DNA of 38,964 nt from WYZ-LMO2 sp040514265 (GTDB taxonomy: Archaea; Halobacteriota; Archaeoglobi; Archaeoglobales; Archaeoglobaceae). The notes under the pieces were generated by a model. The model ran no database searches, had not been told where the DNA came from, and saw only the letters and a program-made list of their open reading frames with translations. The translations under genes were made by a program, and so were the position numbers. Shown here in pieces: positions 6,715 to 14,537 of this stretch. Location: contig JBEVCD010000013.1 of assembly GCA_040514265.1 (NCBI GenBank), positions 1-38,964 on the forward strand, in the 5' to 3' direction. Position 1 is the first letter of the stretch; each line of letters begins with the position of its first letter.

Positions 6715-7104
6715 TTGGATTGGAGAGAGTTCGAGATGGAAGTCCGGCGGATCTGCGAGGAACACGACTTCGACGTCAGCTTTCACTACGTGTTTAGAGA
6801 CGGCGACGGAAGGGCTGAGATAGACGTAGTGGCTGAGAGGTTTGATTTGATCCTCTGCATCGACGCCAAGAAGTACGGAGAAAAACGCTACAGGACTTCA
6901 CAGCTGAGGAGGGAAGCGGAGAAGCACGTCGAGAGGTGCAGGAGATTCGAGAGGTTGGTGGGCAGGAAGTGTGTCCCGGTGATAGTTTCCTTCATAGACG
7001 ACAACGTCTACAGCCACGCGGGCTGCCTTATCGTTCCCTTCCACGCGTTCAACGAGTTCCTGGCTAACATCCACCATTACCTCGCTGTTCTGGGGTACCT
7101 GTGA
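6715..7104 (+). CDS. Small PD-(D/E)XK (restriction endonuclease-like) fold protein
   Basis: The 129-residue protein starts with TTG 9 bp after a perfect aggagg (6701-6706). The core GRAEIDVVAERFDLILCIDAKKYG contains the E-I-D and D-x-K pair spaced like the catalytic motif of Mrr/Holliday-resolvase-like nucleases. A Tyr/Arg/Glu-rich helix (TSQLRREAEKHVERC) and a strand VPVIVSFI complete the fold. It could be an active nuclease or a DNA-binding relic. The partner at 6193 is unknown. The 3' end runs 41 bp into the convergent gatA. The fold call is from motif spacing only. Confidence 0.65.
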   Translation: MDWREFEMEVRRICEEHDFDVSFHYVFRDGDGRAEIDVVAERFDLILCIDAKKYGEKRYRTSQLRREAEKHVERCRRFERLVGRKCVPVIVSFIDDNVYSHAGCLIVPFHAFNEFLANIHHYLAVLGYL

Positions 7105-8458
7105 GCTTTTCGACCATCCTCGCGAAGCTCAGGATCGTGTTCTCCTCGAAGTAGTTTCCTATTATCTGCATTCCAACCGGTAAGCCCTTGGCGAAGCCTA
7201 TCGGCATGCTCATAGCTGGCAGACCGGCGAGGTTTGCCGGAACCGTATTGACGTCGGCGAGATACATCGTCAGCGGGTCGGTCAGCTCGCCTATCTTGAA
7301 CGGCAGAGAGGGCATCGTGGGAGATATCAGCACGTCGAACTTCTCGAAAGCCCTCCTGAAGTCGTTTATTACGAGCGTCCTCACGCGGAGGGCTTTGAGG
7401 TAATATTTTCCGTAGTACCCAGCCGAGAGTGCGTAGCTGCCGAGCATTATCCTTCGCTTGACTTCCTCGCCGAACCCCTCAGCTCTAACCCTCGCGAAGA
7501 ATCTTCTCCAGGAGTCGAGCTTCGGCAGCGTGTAGCCGTAGCGGATACCGTCGTACCTCGCGAGGTTCGAAGAAGCCTCACCCATCGCTATTATGTAGTA
7601 GGCTGCGAGCGCGTACCTGAGCGAAGGCATGCTCACCTCCTCGACGTCGAAGTGCTTCCTAAGCTCCTCGACTTTCTGCGAGAATACGTCCGTAACTTCA
7701 TCGTTGCCACCCATCTCCCTTACCAATCCAACCCTGAACCTCTTCTCAAATGGCTGGTACCTGAACTCCCTGCCAGCGTTCGTCGAGTCCCTCTGATCTT
7801 TTCCCGCTATCACTTCCAGTAGAGTGGCTAAATCGTCGATACTGCTAGCCATCGGACCTATCTGCTCCAGAGAATTGGCGTACGGGATGAGACCGTAACG
7901 CGAAACGAGTCCGTAAGTAGGCTTCAGTCCGTATATTCCGCAGAAACTCGCCGGGCACCTTATGCTCCCACCGGTGTCGCTCCCGAGCGACAGCACAGCT
8001 TCGCCGGCGGCAACGGCTGCTGCGCTCCCACCGCTGCTACCGCCGGCGACCCTTTCGAGGTCGTAGGGGTTCCTGACGACTCCGTAGTAGGAAGTCTCTG
8101 TAGTCGTCCCCATCGCGAACTCGTCCATGTTCGTCTTTCCGATTATTATCGCCCCCTCCGCCTTCAGCCTCTCGACAACGTGGGCGTCGAAAACGGGGAC
8201 GTAGTTCGACAGCATTTTAGATGCACACGTCGTGCGGATGCCCCTCGTCGATATGTTGTCCTTAACAGCCACCGGAACGCCAGCTAATTTCCCGTGGAGC
8301 TTCCCCCTGTCGAACTCCTCTGCTTTTTTAAGCGCTTCATCGCTGCAAACAGTTATGTAAGCGTTCAGCTTGCTCTTCTCTATCTTTTCGAGCATCTCGG
8401 CTACGCTGTCGTAGCAGCCCTCCTCCTCAACCTTCCTCCTCCACTCGCTGAGCCTCAT
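7064..8458 (-). CDS. gatA: Asp/Glu-tRNA amidotransferase subunit A
   Basis: This amidase-signature subunit of 464 residues hydrolyses glutamine and delivers ammonia to GatB for conversion of Asp-tRNA(Asn) (or Glu-tRNA(Gln)). The Ser-cisSer-Lys triad is visible: Lys66 in VAVKDNIS, Ser141 in GGSSGGS, and the nucleophile Ser165 in DTGGSIRCP. Length is slightly short of the usual 470-490. It overlaps gatC by 4 bp. No gatB lies in this window. Since GatD and GatE, which make Gln-tRNA(Gln) in archaea, are also here, this enzyme probably serves Asn-tRNA(Asn). Its last codons overlap the convergent nuclease-like gene. Confidence 0.95.
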   Translation of the reverse strand: MRLSEWRRKVEEEGCYDSVAEMLEKIEKSKLNAYITVCSDEALKKAEEFDRGKLHGKLAGVPVAVKDNISTRGIRTTCASKMLSNYVPVFDAHVVERLKAEGAIIIGKTNMDEFAMGTTTETSYYGVVRNPYDLERVAGGSSGGSAAAVAAGEAVLSLGSDTGGSIRCPASFCGIYGLKPTYGLVSRYGLIPYANSLEQIGPMASSIDDLATLLEVIAGKDQRDSTNAGREFRYQPFEKRFRVGLVREMGGNDEVTDVFSQKVEELRKHFDVEEVSMPSLRYALAAYYIIAMGEASSNLARYDGIRYGYTLPKLDSWRRFFARVRAEGFGEEVKRRIMLGSYALSAGYYGKYYLKALRVRTLVINDFRRAFEKFDVLISPTMPSLPFKIGELTDPLTMYLADVNTVPANLAGLPAMSMPIGFAKGLPVGMQIIGNYFEENTILSFARMVEKLTGTPEQRGNGGC

Positions 8459-8736
8459 TCCACGACCCTCGGTCCTCTGAAGTAGCCGTCCTCGGTGTGC
8501 TGCGAATTGGCAAGTGTCTCCTCCTGCGACAGACAGCTGCCGGGCACGTCGTCTCTGAAGACGTTGCTCAACGCGACGACCTGAAAAGTTGGCTCAACAT
8601 CTTCGCTAACCTCGTCGAGTATGCTGAAGTATTCAAGAATCTTCTCGAACTCCTTCTGAAACTTCTTAGCCTCCTCCTCGCTTATTTCGATCTTCGCGAG
8701 CTCGGCGACGTGATAAACGTCCTCCAAGCTGACCAT
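8455..8736 (-). CDS. gatC: Asp/Glu-tRNA amidotransferase subunit C
   Basis: The 93-residue stabilising subunit wraps around GatA and GatB. The N-terminal helical region with VYHVAELAKIEISEEEAKKFQKE and a downstream ILEYFSILDEV is typical of the family. The C-terminal extended tail shows the conserved DDVPG-x-S and a final YFRGPRVVE, which usually reads FKVP-RVIE. It sits 27 bp downstream of the PUA-domain gene and overlaps gatA by 4 bp, so gatC and gatA should be translated together. Confidence 0.93.
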   Translation of the reverse strand: MVSLEDVYHVAELAKIEISEEEAKKFQKEFEKILEYFSILDEVSEDVEPTFQVVALSNVFRDDVPGSCLSQEETLANSQHTEDGYFRGPRVVE

Positions 8737-8763
8737 GTCTTTCGCTTCGCGGCGGAGATAAAA

Positions 8764-9231
8764 TCATTTTCTCTTGAAGAAGAAGTTCCACACTTTGTCG
8801 CCGACGTGGTGAACGTTTTTTACAGCTTTCCCCCTTCCCTCCATCTCCTCCGCGCTGCACAGCGCGACGCCGACAGCTATCGGGCTACTTTTTCCCTTGA
8901 CGGTTACGAAGACGAAGTCTCCCTCCCTCACTCTCTCGTCGACGTAAACTATCCCGGGTTTCATGACGTCCGCGCCGTTCATTATGAACTTCATCGCGCC
9001 CTCATCGACCCGGACCTCGTACTTCGTAGGCTTCAGCTTTATAGCCCCGTAAACGCTCACGTAGTGCCTGCCCTCGTACTCCATCAGGAGCGGTTCGCGG
9101 TTGACGAGTACGATGTTGAACCTGTCGAACTCGACGACATCCATTTCTCCCTCTACGCTCACGCCGGCGTTCTTGTAAACTTCTTCCGCCACCCTCCTTG
9201 CCTCCTTCTTGCGAAGTCTACGCATTCTCAT
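8764..9231 (-). CDS. PUA-domain RNA-binding protein (archaeal MCT-1/DUF1947-like)
   Basis: The 155-residue protein has a basic N-terminus (MRMRRLRKKEARR), a middle segment resembling the DUF1947/MCT-1 N-domain, and a C-terminal PUA domain (about 70-145). The PUA domain shows MNGADVMKPGIVYVDERVREGDFVFV and then PIAVGVALCSAEEM. Archaeal relatives of MCT-1 are thought to act in translation initiation or ribosome recycling, and the position upstream of gatCA fits a translation role. A ggtgg Shine-Dalgarno lies about 10 bp upstream of the ATG. An in-frame ATG two codons later is also possible. Confidence 0.88.
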   Translation of the reverse strand: MRMRRLRKKEARRVAEEVYKNAGVSVEGEMDVVEFDRFNIVLVNREPLLMEYEGRHYVSVYGAIKLKPTKYEVRVDEGAMKFIMNGADVMKPGIVYVDERVREGDFVFVTVKGKSSPIAVGVALCSAEEMEGRGKAVKNVHHVGDKVWNFFFKRK

Positions 9232-9264
9232 AGATTCTCCACCGCAAGTTAAGCGTCACAATAC

Positions 9265-9272
9265 TTATAAAT
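9265..9272. promoter_or_regulatory. TATA box between the divergent PUA and winged-helix genes
   Basis: The sequence ttataaat is centred about 26 bp upstream of the ATG at 9294, matching a leaderless start there. In reverse (atttataa) it is about 37 bp upstream of the PUA gene start, which would leave a leader of roughly 10 nt containing that gene's ggtgg Shine-Dalgarno. One AT box may therefore serve both genes. Confidence 0.5.
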
Positions 9273-9293
9273 TACCACATGCACACTATAATC

Positions 9294-9593
9294 ATGGTGT
9301 TCAACAAGTTGAAGTCCGAAGCCGAGATAGCACTGAGACACCTCGAAGTTCTGAAAGCCGTTCTGGAGAAGCAGCCAATAGGAATTTTCAAACTGTCGGA
9401 CCTCCTGAAGCTTCCGAAGCACCGGGTGAGGTACTCACTCCGAGTACTCGAACAGTCCGGCATAATAGTCCCGACGCAGTATGGAGCGATGGTGAAGGAC
9501 GAGGGCTACGACAGGATCGAGGAGCTGAAGAAGGAGATCGAGGAGATAAAACAGTTAATTTCTAAAATAGAGGAGGTACTCAAGCAGCTCTGA
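9294..9593 (+). CDS. Small winged-helix DNA-binding regulator with C-terminal coiled coil
   Basis: The product is about 99 residues. Residues about 10-70 form a winged helix (ALRHLEVLKAVLEKQPIGIF, then the recognition-helix region LPKHRVRYSLRVLEQSGII). A Glu/Lys-rich coiled coil follows (EELKKEIEEIKQLISKIEEV) and likely dimerises. An earlier ATG at 9279 exists, but the TATA box at 9265-9272 places transcription start at about 9294, so the later ATG is preferred. It overlaps carS by one base (TGATG). The target is unknown; the carS-pyrE operon or the gene itself are plausible. Confidence 0.85.
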   Translation: MVFNKLKSEAEIALRHLEVLKAVLEKQPIGIFKLSDLLKLPKHRVRYSLRVLEQSGIIVPTQYGAMVKDEGYDRIEELKKEIEEIKQLISKIEEVLKQL

Positions 9594-10132
9594 TGCTGGA
9601 AGTCATCGCCAAAATCGTCTGGCTCCTGCTTCCCGCCTACACACCAAACAACTTCGCCGTTTTGCTCGGCGGAGGCAGACCGATAGACCTCGGCAGGAAC
9701 TTCATCGACGGAAAGCGCATACTCGGAGACGGAAAGACGTTCAGGGGCTTTTTTGGAGGAGTAGCTGGAGGTATCTTCGTTGCGAACGTTCAGTACGGTA
9801 TCGAGAAGCTCACAGGCGTGGAGATCTACAGCTCTCTTTCCTATTCCGAATTCTTCGTCCTCACGTTTCTGCTAACCCTCGGCGCCATGCTCGGCGACTC
9901 TGTGGGGAGCTTTTTAAAGCGGAGGTTCGGCTACGAAAGGGGAGAACCGTTTCCGGTCGTGGATCAGCTGACGTTCCTGCTGATCTCCCTCGCCATTGCT
10001 AGCACGAGCGACGCTTTCTGGAAGCTCTTCGACACAACTACTGTTCTGCTCGCAATCGTAATAACTCCTCCGCTGCACGTCTTTGTGAACTTTCTCGCCT
10101 ACATGCTCAAACTGAAGGAGGTGCCCTGGTGA
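9593..10132 (+). CDS. carS: CDP-archaeol synthase (CDP-2,3-bis-O-geranylgeranyl-sn-glycerol synthase)
   Basis: This integral membrane enzyme of archaeal lipid synthesis transfers CTP to unsaturated archaetidic acid. The 179-residue protein matches the DUF46/CarS family: an N-terminal hydrophobic helix ending in PAYTPNN, then the conserved GGGRPIDLGRNFIDGKRILGD with the adjacent GKTFRG, then helices around VLTFLLTLGAMLGDS and the basic loop SFLKRRFGYERGEPFPVVDQL. Length matches the family. It is coupled by overlapping start/stop codons to the regulator before it and to pyrE after it. Confidence 0.95.
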   Translation: MLEVIAKIVWLLLPAYTPNNFAVLLGGGRPIDLGRNFIDGKRILGDGKTFRGFFGGVAGGIFVANVQYGIEKLTGVEIYSSLSYSEFFVLTFLLTLGAMLGDSVGSFLKRRFGYERGEPFPVVDQLTFLLISLAIASTSDAFWKLFDTTTVLLAIVITPPLHVFVNFLAYMLKLKEVPW

Positions 10133-10650
10133 GCCTCGCGGAGAAGCTCGTAGCGGTAGGTGCGCTGAAGTTTGGGGACTTCATCCTTTCATCTGGAAAG
10201 AGGAGTGACGTATACGTGGACATCAAGCTGGCATCGACCTATCCGGAAATCCTCGAAGAGATCGCAGACGCGATGGCTGAAAAGCTCAAGAGCGTTGAGT
10301 TCGACAGAATAGCCTGCGTCGAGCTTGGAGGTGTGCCCATAGCTGTTGCCGTCTCGCTGAAAACCAAGAAGCCTTTCGTGATCTTCAGAAAGGAGAAAAA
10401 GGGCTATGGTCTCGGTGACGATGCCGTTGGAGAAGTCAGAGAGGGGGAGAGGGTTGTGGTGATAGAAGACGTCGTCACGACCGGCAGATCGGCTATGTCT
10501 GCCGTTAGGAAAGTTGAGGAGAGAGGTGGCAGGGTTGTGAAGGTGCTAGCTGTCGTCGACAGGGAGGAGAGCCAGCTTGAGGTCGACAGCCTGCTCAAGC
10601 TCAGCGAGCTGCTAAAACTCAAAGATCTCGTCGATACTTCCCAAAATTAG
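10129..10650 (+). CDS. pyrE: Orotate phosphoribosyltransferase
   Basis: The enzyme converts orotate and PRPP to orotidine 5'-phosphate in pyrimidine synthesis. The 173-residue protein has the N-terminal hood (ALKFGDFILSSGKRSDVYVD), the flexible-loop region FRKEKKGYGLGD, and the PRPP-binding signature VVVIEDVVTTGRSA near residue 110. It starts with GTG overlapping the carS stop (GTGA). CarS consumes CTP, so a shared transcript with a pyrimidine gene is metabolically sensible. Its last 39 bp overlap the convergent regulator gene. Confidence 0.94.
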   Translation: MSLAEKLVAVGALKFGDFILSSGKRSDVYVDIKLASTYPEILEEIADAMAEKLKSVEFDRIACVELGGVPIAVAVSLKTKKPFVIFRKEKKGYGLGDDAVGEVREGERVVVIEDVVTTGRSAMSAVRKVEERGGRVVKVLAVVDREESQLEVDSLLKLSELLKLKDLVDTSQN

Positions 10651-11541
10651 TTTTTCCAGCGCCTTAGGTCTCTCCTGCTCGACTTCAAACTCGTAGCTCG
10701 AAAAGGACCTGTAAACGACGTCGACGTCGAAACCGATAAGCGCTGCGAGCTCTTCTGCACTGCTCCTCGAAACCCTTGCGGAGTCGAACTTCGAAAGGAA
10801 ATCGTCGAAGAGTTCGCCGTTCACTTCGAGGAACCCCGTATTGGCTGCGAGACTGCAGCAGACGAAGTCTCCTAAGACTTCTCGGAACTCCTCTTTCTCT
10901 CCCTCGACCGCCGAGAAGTAGGGTTCCCAGATGGCGATGCCGCGCAGCTCGGAGAGCGATTTGAGCATCTCTTCCGGCGACGCGAAGTAGCGGATCTTAA
11001 GCTTCTCACCCTTCGCAGCCAAGAACTTTCGAAGGTTCAGCTCCATCGTTGAAAATTCGGAGCAACCGAACCAGTCCTTTCCTCCGCCGTATACGACCCC
11101 GCTACCGTTCATCGCGACTATTCTGAATATCTTGATGTTCTTCATCAGGACTCCGAAGAAGAGCTGCGTAACCATCGGGCTCGCAGCCACGTCGACCTTT
11201 CCAGAAACTAAGGACTTCGTGAGCTCAAGAGCGCTGTCGTAGACCTTCACGATCCCGCCTACTTTTCTTGCAGCCGTTACGACCTTTGGATACTCACTCG
11301 CCCTGAGTATTCCTACCCTCACGACGCCTTCGATGGCAAACGGGGCGTGTTTCACAAGCCAGACTCTGTAGGACTTTCCGGAGACGAGCCTTTTGGTGAT
11401 CTTTCCCTCCTCTTCGAGCTTGGAAAGAACCTCAGAGACTGTTGATTTGGAGAGGTTCAGAATTTCTCCTATCTCACTCTGCAGAGCTCCATCGCTTCCG
11501 CGATCGTCGAGGAGTTTCAGAATCCTTTGCTCCGCGTCCAC
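10612..11541 (-). CDS. Regulator: winged helix fused to a solute-binding-protein-like sensor domain
   Basis: The 309-residue protein starts with GTG. Residues about 1-65 form a winged helix (LQSEIGEILNLSKSTVSEVL as recognition region). Residues about 75-290 resemble a type 2 periplasmic binding protein of the NMT1/SsuA type: VRVGILRASEYP, SALELTKSLVSGKVDVAASP, and GIAIWEPYFSAV. No signal peptide is present, so the binding domain should sense a cytoplasmic ligand. It is 16 bp downstream of the KhtU-like antiporter gene on the same strand, which suggests that it controls or responds to that operon. The ligand is unknown. Confidence 0.8.
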   Translation of the reverse strand: MDAEQRILKLLDDRGSDGALQSEIGEILNLSKSTVSEVLSKLEEEGKITKRLVSGKSYRVWLVKHAPFAIEGVVRVGILRASEYPKVVTAARKVGGIVKVYDSALELTKSLVSGKVDVAASPMVTQLFFGVLMKNIKIFRIVAMNGSGVVYGGGKDWFGCSEFSTMELNLRKFLAAKGEKLKIRYFASPEEMLKSLSELRGIAIWEPYFSAVEGEKEEFREVLGDFVCCSLAANTGFLEVNGELFDDFLSKFDSARVSRSSAEELAALIGFDVDVVYRSFSSYEFEVEQERPKALEKLILGSIDEIFEF

Positions 11542-11557
11542 AGTAGAAATCGACGTC

Positions 11558-12568
11558 CTACTTGAAAATCTTACCCAGCAGCGGGGCAGCGATTGCTGTT
11601 ATCAGAACGACGAAGGCGACTTGTGAAGCGTACTCGGGAGCGAAGAGGGCTGGGAGCGCAACCGAAAGCTCTCCTCTGGCGAGCGTGAAGCGGAACAAGT
11701 CTTTCGCCCTTACTCCGTGCACGTAAGCCGACACGAGGGCTGAAGACGCTTTGCCGAGCACGGCGAGAACGATTAGGAGCAGAACTTCGTAACTCAAACG
11801 GAACTCTATCAGCGTTCCGAAGGCTACGAAGAAGATCGCGAGAAAGACGTCTCTGAAGGGTGCGAGCTCTTTTTCGAGTTTCTGCCCACTCATGGCTATT
11901 CCGAAGGCTACAGCTGCGAGGGCTTCCGAAACCTTCAGCTCAGCCAACAGCAGTGCGGAAGCCGGTATGGCGAATACGACAAGATACGATACCTCGTCAC
12001 CTTTAGAAATCCAATCGCCGATACGTCTGGAGAATCTGTAAAGCAGCAGGGTTACGATCGCTACAGCTGCGATTCCGAAGATGAAATCGACTGAGAAAGA
12101 GAGCAGAGATAGTATTACGACTATCACGAGATCTTCGAACAGCATGAGCAGAATGACGAGCTCGGCGAATGCGAACACGATCATTCTCTCATCGATCAGC
12201 ATCTTGAGGTTTATAGCCGAGCTGCTCACGTAAACGGCGGAAGCCAGGACAAGACTCTCGACCGGGTCGAACCCGAGAAGGAGTAGAAGTATTAGCGGCG
12301 GTAGGAGGTTGAATGCGACGTCTGCAATACCCACGGAGAACATCTTGGCAGCCGAGCTTTTCAGGGTTTGAGGTCTGAGGTGTGTTCCTATGTAGAAGAG
12401 CAGAAAAACGACGCCGAGCTTTGCGAGATGTTCGAGCTCTTCGTACTGCAGCCCGAGCTGCTTAGCTGCGAGACCGAGGAGTATGTAAATTGGTATCGGT
12501 GTTATTCCCAACCTCCTTCCGAGTAAGGCGGCGAAAGATGCGAATATCGTAGCTACAGCTAGCTCCAT
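11558..12568 (-). CDS. CPA2-family monovalent cation/proton antiporter (KhtU/KefB-like membrane subunit)
   Basis: The 336-residue very hydrophobic protein has about 10-11 predicted membrane segments. N-terminal GRRLGITPIPIYILLGLAAKQLG and the following VVFLLFYIGTHLRPQ are typical of CPA2 exchangers. SSSAINLKMLIDE and PASALLLAELKVSEALAAVAFGIAMSG correspond to the discontinuous helices of the ion site. It lacks a C-terminal RCK domain, which is instead encoded by the adjacent gene at 12570, as in the two-component KhtTU K+/H+ antiporter. It is a little shorter than typical CPA2 proteins of 380 or more residues, with the first helix apparently reduced. Ion specificity (K+ or Na+) cannot be read from the sequence. 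Confidence 0.88.
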   Translation of the reverse strand: MELAVATIFASFAALLGRRLGITPIPIYILLGLAAKQLGLQYEELEHLAKLGVVFLLFYIGTHLRPQTLKSSAAKMFSVGIADVAFNLLPPLILLLLLGFDPVESLVLASAVYVSSSAINLKMLIDERMIVFAFAELVILLMLFEDLVIVVILSLLSFSVDFIFGIAAVAIVTLLLYRFSRRIGDWISKGDEVSYLVVFAIPASALLLAELKVSEALAAVAFGIAMSGQKLEKELAPFRDVFLAIFFVAFGTLIEFRLSYEVLLLIVLAVLGKASSALVSAYVHGVRAKDLFRFTLARGELSVALPALFAPEYASQVAFVVLITAIAAPLLGKIFK

Positions 12569-12569
12569 T

Positions 12570-13037
12570 CTACTCTCTAATCATCTCCTCGAATTTCTCG
12601 AGCTGGTGTTTTTCTCCTATCACCAGAATCACGTCGTCCTCTTCGAGCACGGTGTCGGGTGAGGGGTTCACGATCGTCTTACCCTTCTTCGATATTCCTA
12701 TAATTGTTACGCCCGTCTTGCTTCTTATTTCGAGCTCCCTTATACTCTTCCCGGAGATCTTCCTGGGCACCCGGTAGGTGTGAACGACTATCCTCACCTC
12801 GGCGAGCGATGAGAGTGCTACCTCTATCGACTCCTCGAACTTCTCGAAGACGGCTCCAGTGAGTATCATTCCAAGCCTTCTAGCCTCCTCCGGGCTCAGA
12901 TTTACTGCGCAGGGTCTCTCGCAACCTTTCTCGACGACGTAAAGCTGGATACCCCCGGTTTCGAGGAATACGACCGCTATCTTACCTTCCGACGTTTCGA
13001 TCTCGTACTTCGTTCCGACTCCGGGAAGATCGATCAT
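12570..13037 (-). CDS. KhtT-like regulatory subunit with RCK-C (TrkA-C) domain
   Basis: The 155-residue soluble protein starts MIDLPGVGTKYEIETSEG, the usual KhtT N-terminus. A central helical segment (LSPEEARRLGMILTGAVF) and a TrkA-C/RCK-C domain (about 85-155) follow, with VPRKISGKSIRELEIRSKTGVTIIGI and PDTVLEEDDVILVIGE. In KhtTU systems this subunit gates the antiporter in response to pH and nucleotides, including c-di-AMP in Bacillus. It ends 1 bp before the antiporter gene. The same window encodes an RCK-DHH protein (25827) that could belong to the same signalling circuit; that link is inference. Confidence 0.88.
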   Translation of the reverse strand: MIDLPGVGTKYEIETSEGKIAVVFLETGGIQLYVVEKGCERPCAVNLSPEEARRLGMILTGAVFEKFEESIEVALSSLAEVRIVVHTYRVPRKISGKSIRELEIRSKTGVTIIGISKKGKTIVNPSPDTVLEEDDVILVIGEKHQLEKFEEMIRE

Positions 13038-13057
13038 CTGGCGGCGTAGGAAAGCAC

Positions 13058-13066
13058 ATATTTTAA
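13058..13066. promoter_or_regulatory. Central TATA box shared by divergent khtT-like and mazG-like genes
   Basis: The only AT-rich block in a 50-bp divergent intergenic region is atattttaa. Its centre is about 26 bp from the ATG at 13088 and about 25 bp from the ATG at 13037. Both genes would be leaderless if each used this box, and no other TATA-like element is visible. This suggests a single bidirectional core promoter. Confidence 0.5.
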
Positions 13067-13087
13067 TGTTGCTCCAAAGCGGGTTTC

Positions 13088-13372
13088 ATGCACATAAAGG
13101 AGTTCCAGCGAATGATCGACGAGATATACAGGCGGCGAGACGAGGAGAGGGGGATAGAGAGGACGATGCTGTGGGTCGTCGAGGAAGTTGGTGAGCTCGC
13201 CGAGGCTGTGAGAAAGGGCGGTAACGTCGGCGAGGAGATAGCCGACGTCATCGCCTGGCTCGTGAGTCTGGCTAACCTCTACGGAATCGACGTGGAAGAA
13301 GAAGTTTTAAAAAAGTACCCGGGATACTGCATCCGCTGCGGAAAGAAGCCGTGCGAGTGTGATAGTCCATGA
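13088..13372 (+). CDS. MazG-family nucleotide pyrophosphohydrolase with C-terminal Zn-binding Cys cluster
   Basis: This short, single-domain MazG protein has 94 residues. The helical catalytic core shows VVEEVGELAEAVRKG followed by EEIADVIAWLVSLAN, the EExxE...ExxD metal-binding pattern of all-alpha NTP pyrophosphatases. A C-terminal tail CIRCGKKPCECD supplies four cysteines, probably a zinc knuckle. It likely hydrolyses non-canonical or surplus (d)NTPs. It overlaps the nicotinate phosphoribosyltransferase gene by 4 bp (ATGA). The ATG appears leaderless given the TATA box at 13058. Confidence 0.88.
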   Translation: MHIKEFQRMIDEIYRRRDEERGIERTMLWVVEEVGELAEAVRKGGNVGEEIADVIAWLVSLANLYGIDVEEEVLKKYPGYCIRCGKKPCECDSP

Positions 13373-14517
13373 GGTTTACGATCGTTAGCGACGAAGATAT
13401 CAAAGCCGGTGTAACGACGGATCGCTACTTCATCTGGACGGAGAAGGTTCTGAAAGCGAAGGGTATTAACCCGAAGGTCGTTGCGGAGGTTACGACGAGC
13501 GACTGGGGAATACTTGCCGGGTTGAACGACGCACTGTCACTCCTCGAAGGTCTGCCGATCGACGTCTACGCGATGCCGGAGGGAGCACTCTTTTTCCCCC
13601 ACGAACCGGTGCTGACGATAGTCGGAAATTACCTCGACTTCGCGCGCTACGAAACAGCTCTGCTGGGATTTCTCTGCCACGCGAGCGCCGTTGCGACCGA
13701 GACCTTCAAGTTCAAACTCGCAGCAGGAGACAGGAGGATATACTCCTTTGGAACCCGCCGCGTAAATCCGGCTCTGGCTGCGATGATAGAGAGGTCCGCA
13801 TACATAGGCGGAGCCGACGGCGTCAGCAACTATGCAGCCGAGAAGTACCTCGGGCTGAAGAGCATGGGAACTATGCCGCACGCGCTCATCATCTGCTTCG
13901 GCGATCAGGTTACCGCCTGGAGAAGCTTCGACGAGGTCGTCGACAGAGACGTTCCCCGAACTATGCTCATCGACACGTACTTCGACGAGAAGACAGAGGC
14001 TATTCTGGCTGTCGAGAACGTAGATCGCGTCGACGCCGTCCGTCTCGACACACCGTCTTCGAGGAGGGGAAACCTCAGGAAGATAATCGAGGAGATCCGC
14101 TGGGAACTGAGGATAAGGGGAAAGGGTGACGTGAGAATTTTCCTCAGCGGCGGCGTTAAGCTTAAGGACGTCATGGAGCTCCGCGATATCGTCGACGCTT
14201 TCGGAGTGGGGACGTCGATAAGCGGAGCCAGACCGATCGACTTTGCCCTCGACATCGTGGAGAGGGAGGGCAAGTTCGTCGCGAAGAGGGGGAAGAGGGG
14301 CGGAATGAAGCAGGTTTACAGAGACTGGGAGGTGCTGCGGGACGAGGTCAGACTTTTCAACGAACCCCCGCCGGAGGGTAAGGAACCACTGCTCCAGAAG
14401 GTGATAGACGGAGGAAAGCTCGTTTACGAGCCGAGCATGGAGGAAGCGAGGAAGCTGGCGCTGAAGCAGATGGAAATAATAAGGAAGCTGGGGAGGGAGG
14501 AGGAATTTCTGAGCTGA
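13369..14517 (+). CDS. Nicotinate phosphoribosyltransferase
   Basis: The enzyme converts nicotinate and PRPP to nicotinate mononucleotide in NAD salvage. The 382-residue protein matches the archaeal short form. Visible elements are TDRYFIWTEKVL near the N-terminus, YSFGTRRVNPA (about 123-133), IGGADGVSNYAAEKYLGLKSMGTMPHA, VDAVRLDTPS, and the phosphate-binding C-terminal barrel motifs FLSGGVKLKDV and FGVGTSISGARPIDFALDIVE. It is translationally coupled to the MazG-like gene upstream and followed closely by argH. Confidence 0.93.
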   Translation: MRFTIVSDEDIKAGVTTDRYFIWTEKVLKAKGINPKVVAEVTTSDWGILAGLNDALSLLEGLPIDVYAMPEGALFFPHEPVLTIVGNYLDFARYETALLGFLCHASAVATETFKFKLAAGDRRIYSFGTRRVNPALAAMIERSAYIGGADGVSNYAAEKYLGLKSMGTMPHALIICFGDQVTAWRSFDEVVDRDVPRTMLIDTYFDEKTEAILAVENVDRVDAVRLDTPSSRRGNLRKIIEEIRWELRIRGKGDVRIFLSGGVKLKDVMELRDIVDAFGVGTSISGARPIDFALDIVEREGKFVAKRGKRGGMKQVYRDWEVLRDEVRLFNEPPPEGKEPLLQKVIDGGKLVYEPSMEEARKLALKQMEIIRKLGREEEFLS

Positions 14518-14537
14518 GGAGCAGGTTTACGAAGGGG

